Assembly: GCA_002749285.1 (NCBI GenBank)
Contig: PDPR01000008.1
Location: 186,001 to 250,000 of the forward strand
From: Maribacter sp.
Lineage (GTDB): Bacteria > Bacteroidota > Bacteroidia > Flavobacteriales > Flavobacteriaceae
Length of the DNA stretch: 64,000 nucleotides
Direction of reading: 5' to 3'
The notes under the pieces are model-generated. The model saw only the letters and a program-made list of their open reading frames with translations, was not told the DNA's origin and did no database searches. Made by a program: the position numbers and the translations under genes. This document shows positions 1 to 8,332 of this stretch, one piece after another. Each line of letters opens with the position of its first letter. Within the stretch, counting starts at the first letter, position 1.

Positions 1-1193
1 GGATAGCCCTCCCTTCTCAATATGGTCTGAATGGCCTCGGCCACCACGGCCCAATTGTTTTCCAGATCCAACTCGATCTTCTCTTGGTTCAAAAGAAGTT
101 TGTTGAGTCCCTTCAAGGTAGATTGAAAAGCGATCAGGGTATGCCCGAGGGGAACACCTACATTTCTTAGAACGGTACTATCCGTTAGATCACGCTGTAA
201 TCTCGATAACGGCAATTTGGCCGATAAATGCTCAAAAATAGCATTGGCCATACCGAGGTTGCCTTCTGAATTCTCAAAATCAATGGGGTTTACCTTATGG
301 GGCATTGCCGATGATCCAACTTCCCCCTTCTTTATTTTTTGTTTAAAGTAATCCATGGAGACATAGGTCCAGAAATCCCTGTCCAAATCCAAGACTATGG
401 TATTTATACGCTTTAGGGTATCGAACAGTGCGCCCATATGGTCATAATGCTCGATCTGTGTTGTAGGGAACGAATGGTGTAGCCCTAATTTTTCCTGTAC
501 GAATTGTTGTCCAAAGGTTTTCCAATCAATATTGGGATAGGCTACTTTGTGTGCATTGTAATTACCGGTTGCCCCTCCGAATTTTGCGGCACTGGGAACA
601 TCATTCAATAAATTGAACTGTTCCTTCAATCGTTCCGCATAAACTGCTATTTCCTTGCCCAAACGGGTAGGGGAGGCTGCCTGTCCGTGGGTACGGGCCA
701 ATAGAGGCACGTTGGCCCATTCCTTTACCAGATCCTTCAACCTATCCAACAATTCAGAGTATAGGGGTACATATACATCGTTCATCGCCTCTTTGATTGA
801 TAGGGGGATGGCGGTATTGTTAATATCCTGGGAGGTCAGCCCAAAATGGACGAACTCTTTATATTCACTTAGGCCTAAGGTGCCAAAGGCTTCCTTGATA
901 TAATATTCGACGGCCTTCACATCATGGTTGGTTGTCTTTTCAATATCCTTGATCGCCTGTGCATCGGTTGAATCGAATTTTTTATAGATACCCCTTAATA
1001 CATTGAATTTAGAGGTGTCAAATGATTCAAGTTGGGGCAGGGGAAGCTCACAGAGTGCGATAAAATATTCTATTTCGACAAGAACCCTGTATTTTATCAA
1101 TCCTTCCTCGGAAAAATAAGGGGACAAGGAAACCGTTTTATTTCTATACCGTCCATCGATCGGTGAAATGGCATTCAATTGTGATAATGACAT
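1..1193 (-). CDS. purB: Adenylosuccinate lyase (3' end cut by window edge)
   Basis: This enzyme makes AMP from adenylosuccinate and also cleaves SAICAR in purine synthesis; it is cytosolic. The reading frame is open from the ATG at 1193 to the window edge with no stop, so the C-terminal part lies outside. The N-terminus (MSLSQLNAISPIDGRYRNKT) carries the family's typical start, ending in the SPIDGRY signature. About 397 of an expected ~450 residues are present. The next minus-strand gene upstream (1292-1861) sits about 100 bases away and is transcribed in the same direction, so the two may form a unit. Confidence 0.93.
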   Translation of the reverse strand, partial: MSLSQLNAISPIDGRYRNKTVSLSPYFSEEGLIKYRVLVEIEYFIALCELPLPQLESFDTSKFNVLRGIYKKFDSTDAQAIKDIEKTTNHDVKAVEYYIKEAFGTLGLSEYKEFVHFGLTSQDINNTAIPLSIKEAMNDVYVPLYSELLDRLKDLVKEWANVPLLARTHGQAASPTRLGKEIAVYAERLKEQFNLLNDVPSAAKFGGATGNYNAHKVAYPNIDWKTFGQQFVQEKLGLHHSFPTTQIEHYDHMGALFDTLKRINTIVLDLDRDFWTYVSMDYFKQKIKKGEVGSSAMPHKVNPIDFENSEGNLGMANAIFEHLSAKLPLSRLQRDLTDSTVLRNVGVPLGHTLIAFQSTLKGLNKLLLNQEKIELDLENNWAVVAEAIQTILRREGY

Positions 1194-1291
1194 GGGTAAA
1201 GTGCTTGGTTTTGGTTAGAAAAAGTAAAGATACTTATTCATGGGGGAGTTTAAAAGGTTTGAAAAACAATGTTTGCATATTCTTTTCAACA

Positions 1292-1861
1292 CTATTCCAG
1301 GGGGTTGAGTTTCCCAAGGGTCATTCTTGCCCTTGCTCTATAGGCGGGACTACCCGAGGTATAGTTGAGCTCCAAGACCATTTTCAATTCGGGGTGGATC
1401 CAATCAAAAGTACGGCCCAAAAGCAATAATGAGGTCATGGAATATGCCTTTGCGGCAACTTTGTGTTTTCCAATAAGCCAATCAAAACAGGCACTGGCCA
1501 TAAGTTCGAGGTGCTTATGGGTCAATACGGCTTTTACTTTGTTCGTTTTTTTTGAATAATAGGCCTTTATCAAGATCTCGCATATCTTGGCCATGGGGCG
1601 AACCGAGGAATCCAGGGTCAGGGTATGCAAATTCCGTGTAAGGGCATCGATATAAGGCAGGATAAGGTTTAGGTCTTGTTTGGCAACAAATTCCATAATC
1701 CAACAGGCTTTGTTGGAAATGGAGTCTTTCCCCCTAAAAGCTATCTGGACCAATGGCCCCATCAATTCAGGTGTCTTTAAGATCAAACCGGACATTTGTA
1801 TGCGTTTCTCCCTTGTTGCATTTACATAGTCCAAAGCTTTGGCCAGTTCTTCTTGAGTCAC
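1292..1861 (-). CDS. Conserved hypothetical, HEAT-like helical protein
   Basis: A 189-residue, all-helical looking protein without signal peptide or membrane segment. It shows short amphipathic helices of the kind seen in HEAT/armadillo repeats (for example LVQIAFRGKDSISNKACWIM). Proteins of this kind sit next to purB in other flavobacteria and are sometimes mislabelled adenylosuccinate lyase. It has no lyase signature of its own. Its function is unknown; a scaffold or binding role is only a guess from the fold type. Confidence 0.7.
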   Translation of the reverse strand: MTQEELAKALDYVNATREKRIQMSGLILKTPELMGPLVQIAFRGKDSISNKACWIMEFVAKQDLNLILPYIDALTRNLHTLTLDSSVRPMAKICEILIKAYYSKKTNKVKAVLTHKHLELMASACFDWLIGKHKVAAKAYSMTSLLLLGRTFDWIHPELKMVLELNYTSGSPAYRARARMTLGKLNPLE

Positions 1862-1992
1862 GGTTTTCTTATTTTTGGTTAAATGTGCGCCCCAATGAAA
1901 ATAATAATAGGAGCAACACTACTATTGGTACTACTTCCCATGCAATTTTACCGCCCTGTAAAGAATTTCCCCTAAGGAAACCATACGGTGTA

Positions 1993-2040
1993 TTTCGGGG
2001 CAAGCCTCGGGGAATAAAACCCTTTTTGGCTATCGCCCTG
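1993..2040. repeat. Intergenic repeat copy A, overlapping the 3' end of cobB
   Basis: The stretch starting TTTCGGGGCAAGCCTCGGGG and ending GGCTATCGCCC resembles, by eye, the stretches at 30584-30630 and 53161-53208. All three lie at gene ends or between genes. Copy A supplies the last codons and the stop of the sirtuin gene. Confidence 0.4.
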
Positions 2041-2719
2041 CGATTAAATCAGCGACCACAATAGGAACGCCCTTGGTTGCATTTTCAGGAATCACCTTCA
2101 ACCTTTTTTGGGGATTGCTTTTTATCGAAGGTCGTGGATCAACAAAATATATGGGGGTTCCCGGGGGCACAAAGTCTATTAGACCAGCTGCGGGATAAAC
2201 CTGCATCGACGTGCCGATAATAATCAGGAAATTGGCTTTGGAGGTCAATTCCGTGGCCTTGCCCATTAGAGGCACCTCTTCACCAAACCAGACAATATGT
2301 GGGCGTAATTGAAGCCCTTTTTCGCAGCAGTCACCAAGGACAAGGTCTTTATGCCAAGGAATGGGTGTACCGCCACCTGTACTCCGGGCCTTTAAAAGCT
2401 CCCCATGTAAGTGTACCACATTAGTACTGCCAGCCCTTTCGTGAAGGTCATCTACATTTTGGGTAATGATACCCACATTATACAGTTCTTCGAGATCGAC
2501 CAATGCCTTATGTGCCTTATTTGGGACAACCTGCTGTAACTGTCGCCTTCGCTGGTTATAAAATTCCAGGACCAATTCAGGGTTTCTTGAGAATCCTTGG
2601 GGGGAAGCCACCTCCATAACATCATGTCCTTCCCATAGACCATCCGCATCCCGAAAGGTTTTGAGGCCACTTTCGGCACTTATTCCGGCACCTGTTAGGA
2701 CCACCACATTCTTTTTCAT
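2030..2719 (-). CDS. cobB: Sirtuin, NAD-dependent protein deacylase
   Basis: Removes acyl groups from protein lysines using NAD+; cytosolic. The 229 residues hold the sirtuin signatures in order: GAGISAESGLKTFRD (NAD loop, near residue 10), TQNVDDLHERAG with the Asn and Asp expected, the catalytic His in VHLHGE, RPHIVWFGE and IGTSMQVYPAAG. The four zinc-binding Cys of classical sirtuins are not all present: the segment between LKARS and LRPHIVWF has only one CC pair, as in the zinc-less bacterial branch. It is divergent to trmH, sharing a short 34-base gap. Confidence 0.92.
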   Translation of the reverse strand: MKKNVVVLTGAGISAESGLKTFRDADGLWEGHDVMEVASPQGFSRNPELVLEFYNQRRRQLQQVVPNKAHKALVDLEELYNVGIITQNVDDLHERAGSTNVVHLHGELLKARSTGGGTPIPWHKDLVLGDCCEKGLQLRPHIVWFGEEVPLMGKATELTSKANFLIIIGTSMQVYPAAGLIDFVPPGTPIYFVDPRPSIKSNPQKRLKVIPENATKGVPIVVADLIAGR

Positions 2720-2753
2720 ATTATAAAATTAGACTTTTTCTTATATTCGGTCC

Positions 2754-3404
2754 ATGTTAGACCAACAACTTTTGGATTATCTCGAAGAATTTATTTCGGA
2801 AGAAAGGAAGGAGCGTTTTATAAGGGTCCTGGAGGAGCGCACAAAATTCATTACGGTCGCCATCGAAGATGTTTTCCAATTCCATAATACGAGTGCCGTA
2901 ATCCGTAGTTGTGATGTTTTCGGGTTGCAGTCGGCCCATGTGGTGGAAAACCGTTATGGAAAGCGATTGGATAAGAATATAGCCATGGGCGCCCAGAAAT
3001 GGGTCGATGTATATAGGTATGGGGACACACGGTCCTGTATTTCCAATTTACGTGGGCAGGGATATCGGATTATTGCTACCACACCACATAATGATTCCTG
3101 TCATCTTGGGGAATTTGAGATCAAGGATAGGACCGCATTGTTTTTCGGTACCGAAAAAGAAGGGCTTAGTGAGGAAGTGATCAAGGAGGCCGATGGTTTT
3201 TTAAAAATACCCATGGTCGGGTTTACCGAGAGTCTTAATATCTCTGTGTCAGCAGCGATCATCTTACAACACCTTACCACAAAAATGAAAAAGCAGCAGT
3301 TGCCCTGGCATTTAAGCGATGCTGAAAAATTTCGGAAACGATTGGATTGGACCAAGAAATCGATTAAAAGTATCGATGATATCCTGTTAAGGTACTACAG
3401 TTGA
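2754..3404 (+). CDS. trmH: tRNA (guanosine-18-2'-O)-methyltransferase, SPOUT family
   Basis: Methylates the ribose of a guanosine in RNA with S-adenosylmethionine, most likely Gm18 of tRNA. The 216 residues show the SpoU motifs: FHNTSAVIRSCDVFG (motif 1, near residue 45), FGTEKEGLS (motif 2, near 130) and ESLNISVSAAI (motif 3, near 160), which form the knotted cofactor site. The C-terminal basic tail fits TrmH more than RlmB, but the exact target cannot be read from sequence. The stop is followed within 4 bases by the start of the frameshifted gene at 3408. Confidence 0.88.
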   Translation: MLDQQLLDYLEEFISEERKERFIRVLEERTKFITVAIEDVFQFHNTSAVIRSCDVFGLQSAHVVENRYGKRLDKNIAMGAQKWVDVYRYGDTRSCISNLRGQGYRIIATTPHNDSCHLGEFEIKDRTALFFGTEKEGLSEEVIKEADGFLKIPMVGFTESLNISVSAAIILQHLTTKMKKQQLPWHLSDAEKFRKRLDWTKKSIKSIDDILLRYYS

Positions 3405-3407
3405 GCT

Positions 3408-3772
3408 ATGATTTTAAACGCTTCTATTTTTAGTTTTGCTATAACTATAATGATTGTATTTGTTTTATTTGTTTTTTTGAATAAAAAATGGTTTAAAACA
3501 ATAACCATTCAGGAAGAAGCTATTGTTATTGACTTCCCTTTGAATATATTTGGAAATAAAAGGGAGATTATTGATTATGATAGTTCTATTGATAAAGTTG
3601 TTTATTATGGCTATATGTGTATAGAACTCCTTCTCATTGCAAGATACTCAGCAGGAAAGGAATATTCAGATTCAATTGTACATTGGAAGATGCCGAAAAA
3701 CTATTTGAGTTTTTTAAGATAAAGAATATTGAAGTTTTGTATAATGATGAAAAAGAAGTCGGTTATAGATAA
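3408..3772 (+). pseudogene. Small AT-rich membrane protein, frameshifted
   Basis: The intact frame gives 104 residues: a membrane helix (residues about 5-25, FSFAITIMIVFVLFVFLN) followed by a beta-rich segment like a small PH-type domain. It stops at 3722. From about 3670 a second frame reads on smoothly as TLEDAEKLFEFFKIKNIEVL and ends at 3772, which looks like the true C-terminus. A single-base indel near 3670-3690 would join them. The gene is clearly more AT-rich than its neighbours and abuts trmH, which suggests late acquisition. The family was not recognised with certainty. Confidence 0.6.
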
Positions 3773-3799
3773 TGATAGCTAACCAGTCACATATAAAAT

Positions 3800-3822
3800 C
3801 CACCCTTCGGGGTGGTTTTTTT
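3800..3822 (+). terminator. Rho-independent terminator
   Basis: CCACCC, a TTCG tetraloop and GGGTGG, followed by seven T. It ends the trmH / small membrane gene unit. Confidence 0.85.
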
Positions 3823-3852
3823 ATTTGTAAGCCAATCGATTTTTAGCCCAGT

Positions 3853-3882
3853 TACCGCTAGTTTTCAACCAGTGGCGGGTAT
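3853..3882. other. Imperfect hairpin in a 300-base gap without genes
   Basis: TACCGCTAGTT, TTC and AACCAGTGGCGGGTA form an imperfect inverted repeat. The gap 3823-4076 also holds a perfect 6-bp stem, CCATTG-N6-CAATGG (4003-4020). A short open stretch (frame of LLWYDRPNGVGGAPLNASIP) has no start or recognisable family. The gap looks like a decayed element rather than a gene. Confidence 0.4.
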
Positions 3883-4076
3883 GGGTAAGTTTATAGATGT
3901 TTTTTAGTTTACACTCTGCGAAATCCGTGGTTTCGTAGTGAAGGCCCTGCTTTGGTACGATCGGCCAAATGGGGTGGGGGGTGCACCCTTGAACGCTTCA
4001 ATACCATTGCTCGAACAATGGTCGCTACATTATAAAATGAACACTTTATGAACTTAGGTTGTCAACAATTGTCCAT

Positions 4077-4105
4077 AAAAAAAGCACCCCTTTTTCAAGG
4101 GGTGC
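4077..4105 (-). terminator. Terminator of rplS
   Basis: GCACCCC (4084-4090) pairs with GGGGTGC (4099-4105). On the minus strand the stem is followed by seven T (4077-4083). A short T run also follows on the plus strand, so it may work both ways. Confidence 0.85.
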
Positions 4106-4129
4106 TTTTTGGTTTTATGCAATCCGTTT

Positions 4130-4480
4130 TCAAGAACGAATCTCCTTGATTCTTGCTTTTTTACCGGTAAGACCTCTGAAGTAGTAGATTCTTGCCCTAC
4201 GGACCTTACCTTTTTTATTGACCTCTATTTTCTGCAATGCAGGTAAATTGATAGGGAAAATACGTTCAACACCTATAGTTCCCGACATTTTACGAATGGT
4301 AAAGGTTTCCGTCGCCCCACTGCCCCTTCGTTGTATTACCACTCCCTTAAAGAACTGGGTACGTGTTTTCTCACCTTCCTTGATCTCGTAGTATACAGTT
4401 ATCGTATCACCCGCTGAGAATTCCGGGAATTCCTTTTTGGGGATAAATTTGTTCTCTACGAAGTTGATTAATGTTTCCAT
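4130..4480 (-). CDS. rplS: 50S ribosomal protein L19
   Basis: L19 lies at the interface of the two ribosomal subunits. The 116 residues match the usual length and pattern: FSAGDTITVYYEIKEG near residue 22, FKGVVIQRRGSG, TFTIRKMSGTIGVERIFPIN and the basic end RRARIYYFRGLTGKKARIKE. It follows trmD on the same strand after a 350-base gap. It has its own perfect promoter (4548-4577) and a strong terminator, so it can be expressed independently of trmD. Confidence 0.97.
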   Translation of the reverse strand: METLINFVENKFIPKKEFPEFSAGDTITVYYEIKEGEKTRTQFFKGVVIQRRGSGATETFTIRKMSGTIGVERIFPINLPALQKIEVNKKGKVRRARIYYFRGLTGKKARIKEIRS

Positions 4481-4547
4481 TGTTGTTTTTTACGATTATA
4501 TTCTACCAACGTACACGATTTTCGTCAGAGGTTGATGTAACAGGGTG

Positions 4548-4577
4548 CAAAAATACGTTATAAATTAAAATCTGCAA
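4548..4577 (-). promoter_or_regulatory. rplS promoter, Bacteroidota type
   Basis: On the minus strand TTG (4575-4577), exactly 19 bases, then TATTTTTG (4548-4555). This matches the TTG-N19-TANNTTTG consensus of the primary Bacteroidota sigma factor. The rplS start lies about 68 bases downstream. Confidence 0.8.
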
Positions 4578-4612
4578 GAATTTTATTTTTATTTTTTTAA
4601 TGGCCTGTCCGA

Positions 4613-4783
4613 TCACTCTTCCCCAACATCCCTTAATGAACCCACTCTTTCGGTTTGCTGAAAATTTGCCATTTCCGCCCTGTTTTTGTCTTTTTTTATT
4701 TCCGCAGCCCTGCCATGCAACTTTTCAACAGGACAAAAACCAGTGGTTTTAGCTTAAAACCAAAAAGTCTAAACGAGTTCAAT
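4613..4783 (-). other. Open frame without start between trmD and rplS; possible element remnant
   Basis: On the minus strand 46 codons are open from 4753 to a TGA at 4613-4615 (reads PVEKLHGRAAEIKKDKNRAE and onward), with no clear start codon. Just upstream, at 4771-4783, lies AAACGAGTTCAAT, found identically at 30631-30643 in another intergenic gap. A GGTTTTAAGCTAAAACC stem sits between them. No protein family was recognised. It could be a decayed repeat element. Confidence 0.3.
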
Positions 4784-4830
4784 CATTACAGGGCCGGTTG
4801 CCCGACCAAATAAAAAATGGGTCTTTGGTG

Positions 4831-5508
4831 TTATTCGTCCAAAAGGTCGGGGCGCAATGCCTTGGTTCTTGCATATGCCTCGTTTTCGCGCCATTCCTCG
4901 ATCTTTGGGAAATTGCCACTCAAAAGAATATCCGGTACCTTAAGCCCCTTGTATTCCGCAGGTCTGGTATATACAGGCGGGGCCAACAGATTGTCTTGAA
5001 AAGTATCCGTCAATGCCGAGGTTTCGTTGCTCAATACCCCTGGGATCAATCGTATGACCGTATCACAGAGTATTGCCGCTGCCAATTCCCCACCGGAAAG
5101 CACATAGTCCCCAACAGAAATCTCCTTGGTTATATAGGTATCCCTAACCCTTTGGTCAACTCCCTTATAATGACCACAAAGAATGATGATGTTTTCGACA
5201 AGCGAAAGGCTGTTCGCTGTTTTTTGGTTCAACGTCGCACCATCAGGGGTCATATAAATGATCTCATCGTAATCACGATCTGCTTTTAGGGATGAGATAC
5301 ATTTATCTATGGGTTCTATCATCATCACCATTCCCGCCCCACCACCAAATTGATAATCATCAATTTGGTTATAGCTTAAATCCGTATAATCACGTAAGTT
5401 GTGCATATGCACTTCAACGAGTCCTTTTTTAATGGCACGTTTTAAGATGGAAGCCTCAAACGGACTTTTGAGCAATTCGGGCAATACGGTTATTATATCA
5501 ATACGCAT
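4831..5508 (-). CDS. trmD: tRNA (guanine-37-N1)-methyltransferase
   Basis: Methylates G37 of tRNAs next to the anticodon to prevent frameshifting. [13 protein letters not shown] is the family N-terminus, so the ATG at 5508 is preferred over an upstream in-frame codon at 5553. The trefoil-knot SAM site is seen as [13 protein letters not shown] and [15 protein letters not shown], and the linker/C-terminal helices follow. About 225 residues, the normal length. It is followed by rplS as in many bacteria, and preceded by an acetyltransferase 14 bases upstream. Confidence 0.96.
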   Translation of the reverse strand: MRIDIITVLPELLKSPFEASILKRAIKKGLVEVHMHNLRDYTDLSYNQIDDYQFGGGAGMVMMIEPIDKCISSLKADRDYDEIIYMTPDGATLNQKTANSLSLVENIIILCGHYKGVDQRVRDTYITKEISVGDYVLSGGELAAAILCDTVIRLIPGVLSNETSALTDTFQDNLLAPPVYTRPAEYKGLKVPDILLSGNFPKIEEWRENEAYARTKALRPDLLDE

Positions 5509-5522
5509 GGTACTTATAGGTC

Positions 5523-5966
5523 TTATTCTGCGGTCCAAAAGTAATGAAAACAATCAACGTCTTTTACCCAACCTAGTTTTTCATATAGTTTCTGGGCAGG
5601 ATTGTCCACGGCCGTCTCTAGGGCAATCCCCTTGGCCCTGTCCGCTTTACAAAATTCCTTGGCCTTGTTCAAAAGGGCCCCACCGATCTGTTTGTCCCTG
5701 AATTCGGGCCGAACGAATAAATCGTTCAATACATAGGAGTGTTGCATTGTTACCGATGAGAACATGGGGTAGAGCTGTGCGAACCCTACTGGCCTGTCTT
5801 GGTGATAGGCCAGAAAAACGATCGATTCGTTTTTTCCCAAGCGTTCTGTCAAAAATACCCTTGCACCTTCGATGTCACTTTTTTGCCCATAGAACACCCT
5901 GTATTGGTCGAACAGGGGTACGATACACGGAAGGTCCTTTATTGTGGCCTTGGAAGTTTTGATCAT
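5523..5966 (-). CDS. GNAT-family N-acetyltransferase
   Basis: A 147-residue single-domain acetyl-CoA-dependent N-acetyltransferase. The core is seen as [17 protein letters not shown] (beta strands), [20 protein letters not shown] (the acetyl-CoA pyrophosphate loop in motif A) and [17 protein letters not shown] (motif B). The substrate is unknown. It precedes trmD by 14 bases on the same strand and is probably co-transcribed with it. Confidence 0.85.
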   Translation of the reverse strand: MIKTSKATIKDLPCIVPLFDQYRVFYGQKSDIEGARVFLTERLGKNESIVFLAYHQDRPVGFAQLYPMFSSVTMQHSYVLNDLFVRPEFRDKQIGGALLNKAKEFCKADRAKGIALETAVDNPAQKLYEKLGWVKDVDCFHYFWTAE

Positions 5967-6002
5967 GGTTCCAATAAAAAAAGTTTCTGAACGGAACTTC
6001 TC

Positions 6003-6626
6003 TTATTTTGATTTTTTGTGCTTGTTTATCTCATCTTGAAGCTGCCTACTTATTTTTTGCTCTCTTTCCAAGGCCCTCCTACGATGATCCTCGTATTCTG
6101 CCTCAACTTCAGTAAGGGCTGTCTTGGCCTCTTGTGTCAAAGTGTTACTTCTTCTGAATTTATAAACAAAAAGTAGGAACAGTAACAACAGGCAACCGAT
6201 AATGGACCAAAGAATGAGGTTGTAGGTGGCTTTGGAAACCAACATCCCCAAAAACGACATACTATCCTTTTCTTCCGATACCGAAGTTAGATCATTGGTC
6301 GTTTCTTCCAATTTTTTGTTCAAGGATAAAATAGTGGCCTCATGTCCGGAAATCGTAGCATTCAATTCAGCTTGCTTCTTGTATATCAAATTAAGTGTGT
6401 CCAATATATTCTTCCGTAATTTATCCAGGGATATGACACGAACGACCTCGTAGCGTTTGCCATCGGCCCTATAATTCCCCGATTTTTTATAAATGTACTC
6501 GAATTGGCTGTCTATACTCCCCTTGTCCAAGGATAATTCTTTTGTTGCAACGGTCTCTTCCTGTGCATTATGCAGGTTGGATGCCAATAAGGCCAATAAA
6601 AGAAATAGTGTTTTTAAACCTTTCAT
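6003..6626 (-). CDS. Exported coiled-coil protein with one membrane helix
   Basis: 207 residues. An N-terminal signal peptide (LFLLLALLASNLHNA, cleavage likely after residue 21) precedes a helical region. Residues about 80-120 form a coiled coil (NATISGHEATILSLNKKLEE), a membrane helix follows at about 135-155 (LILWSIIGCLLLLFLLFVYK), and the tail is charged and coiled (EDHRRRALEREQKISRQLQD). Such proteins occur near trmD in flavobacteria and are sometimes wrongly annotated as the methyltransferase. No enzymatic motif is present. A structural envelope role is a guess. Confidence 0.75.
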   Translation of the reverse strand: MKGLKTLFLLLALLASNLHNAQEETVATKELSLDKGSIDSQFEYIYKKSGNYRADGKRYEVVRVISLDKLRKNILDTLNLIYKKQAELNATISGHEATILSLNKKLEETTNDLTSVSEEKDSMSFLGMLVSKATYNLILWSIIGCLLLLFLLFVYKFRRSNTLTQEAKTALTEVEAEYEDHRRRALEREQKISRQLQDEINKHKKSK

Positions 6627-6763
6627 TTTTAAATAGTTCTAAGTTTAGTAAATGATTTAGAGAAGACTAAAGTAGTCCAATAATATCAATTAAGAAAAAA
6701 AAATGATCATAAGCTACGTAGTAGTTGCCCAAAGTGATGGACCACAAACACCTACCTTGTAGT

Positions 6764-8212
6764 TCAATAGTACGTAAACCGCCTTACTTTGGCAATATAC
6801 TTGGCCAACCGTATTACTTGGTGGGAGTACCCATATTCATTGTCGTACCATATGTAAAGAATGATGTTCTTACCATTGTCAGAGACGATAGTCGCCCTAC
6901 TGTCATAGATTGAAGGGGCCGATGTACCGATAATATCGGATGATACCATCTCTTTGTCCAACGAATATTTGATCTGCTCCACAAGGTCTCCTTCCAAAGC
7001 GTATTTTTTGATAATTGTTTTTACACCATCCATAGAGGTCTTGTTCCTTGTGATCAGGTTCAATATGGCCAAGGACCCATTGGGAACAGGGACACGAATG
7101 GCATTTGAGGTCAATTTACCATCAAGTGAGGGGATTGCCTTGGCAACCGCCTTGCCCGCTCCTGTCTCGGTTATGACCATGTTCAATGCCGCAGCCCTTC
7201 CCCGTCTATATTTGCTGTGCATATTGTCCACTAGGTTCTGGTCGTTCGTGTAAGCATGTATTGTTTCCAAGTGTCCTTTTACCACACCAAGGGAATCATC
7301 GATGACCTTGAGGATGGGGGTGATGGCATTTGTGGTGCACGATGCGGCTGAAAAAATATCTATTTTATCCGGATCGTATTCCATATGATTGACCCCATGG
7401 ACGATATTCGGCACTCCCTTCCCCGGGGCCGTCAATAATACCTTGTTGATTCCTTTGGACTTTAAATGACGGGATAATTGCCCTTGATCCCTAAAAGCCC
7501 CCGAGTTGTCGATCAATAGGGCTCCCTCTATACCATATTGGGTATAATCGATATCTTCGGGCCGGCTTGCACTGATCATATGTACCGTGGTACCATTGAT
7601 GATCAATGCCTTGTTCCCCATATCGATATCCACTGTTCCTGAAAACCTGCCATGTACCGAATCCGTACGTAATAAACTAGCTCTTTTTTCAAGTACTTCC
7701 TCGTCTATGGTTCCGCGTGTGACGATTGCCCTTAGGCGCAATTGGTTGCCTTTTCCGATTTTGGCCATTAATTCCCTGGCCAATAACCGTCCAATACGGC
7801 CAAAACCATATAGGACCACATCCTTGGGGTGTATTTCGTCAGTGTTATAGGCATTCTTCAATTTACCAATGACAAAGGCTTTTACGTTATTGTAATTGTT
7901 CTCATCAGAATGGTGTTCATAGGTTAATTTACCAATGTCGAGTTTTGAAGGGGGTAGTTTGATATCCCTTATGGCCCTAAGGATCTCTATTGAGTCGAAA
8001 ATCGAAATCGGTTTTTGGACAAACTCCCCAGCGTATTCATGTAGGTGTATGATCTCACTGACGCTACGGTCGATAATCTGATTTTTGAACAGAACGATTT
8101 CAATGGCCTTATCATACCACAGGTCACTGGTGATTTTTATAAATTCTGTTGTTGCCTTTCTACGATCGGCCTGGAAAGCCAATTCTTTTTCGTACGGCTT
8201 AAGGTGTCCCAT
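6764..8212 (-). CDS. gapA: Glyceraldehyde-3-phosphate dehydrogenase, long Bacteroidota type
   Basis: Interconverts glyceraldehyde-3-phosphate and 1,3-bisphosphoglycerate with NAD(P). At 482 residues it is about 140 longer than E. coli GapA. The first ~130 residues are an extension of unknown role, after which YGFGRIGRLLAREL begins the Rossmann fold. The catalytic Cys is in SAASCTTNAITP, and WYDNEYGYSHQVIRL is the C-terminal signature. This long form is common in flavobacteria. It lies alone between a gap and the terminator of the DegP-like gene, with its own promoter. Confidence 0.93.
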   Translation of the reverse strand: MGHLKPYEKELAFQADRRKATTEFIKITSDLWYDKAIEIVLFKNQIIDRSVSEIIHLHEYAGEFVQKPISIFDSIEILRAIRDIKLPPSKLDIGKLTYEHHSDENNYNNVKAFVIGKLKNAYNTDEIHPKDVVLYGFGRIGRLLARELMAKIGKGNQLRLRAIVTRGTIDEEVLEKRASLLRTDSVHGRFSGTVDIDMGNKALIINGTTVHMISASRPEDIDYTQYGIEGALLIDNSGAFRDQGQLSRHLKSKGINKVLLTAPGKGVPNIVHGVNHMEYDPDKIDIFSAASCTTNAITPILKVIDDSLGVVKGHLETIHAYTNDQNLVDNMHSKYRRGRAAALNMVITETGAGKAVAKAIPSLDGKLTSNAIRVPVPNGSLAILNLITRNKTSMDGVKTIIKKYALEGDLVEQIKYSLDKEMVSSDIIGTSAPSIYDSRATIVSDNGKNIILYIWYDNEYGYSHQVIRLAKYIAKVRRFTYY

Positions 8213-8236
8213 AATCTATCGAATTGTAGTTTTACC

Positions 8237-8270
8237 CAAATATATGTATATCAAACGTTTTGGTAACGTT
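8237..8270 (-). promoter_or_regulatory. gapA promoter with an AACGTT repeat
   Basis: On the minus strand TATATTTG (8237-8244) is a perfect -7 box. TTA (8264-8266) stands at the exact 19-base distance in place of TTG. AACGTT-N5-AACGTT (8254-8270) overlaps the -33 region and could be a regulator site. Confidence 0.5.
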
Positions 8271-8280
8271 TCTTGGTATC

Positions 8281-8312
8281 AAAAAAAAACACCTTGACGA
8301 TCGTCAAGGTGT
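8281..8312 (-). terminator. Terminator of the DegP-like protease gene
   Basis: ACACCTTGACGA and its exact complement TCGTCAAGGTGT form a 24-base perfect palindrome (8289-8312). On the minus strand it is followed by a run of T (8281-8288). Confidence 0.88.
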
Positions 8313-8332
8313 TTTAAAGCCCACAATACTTA

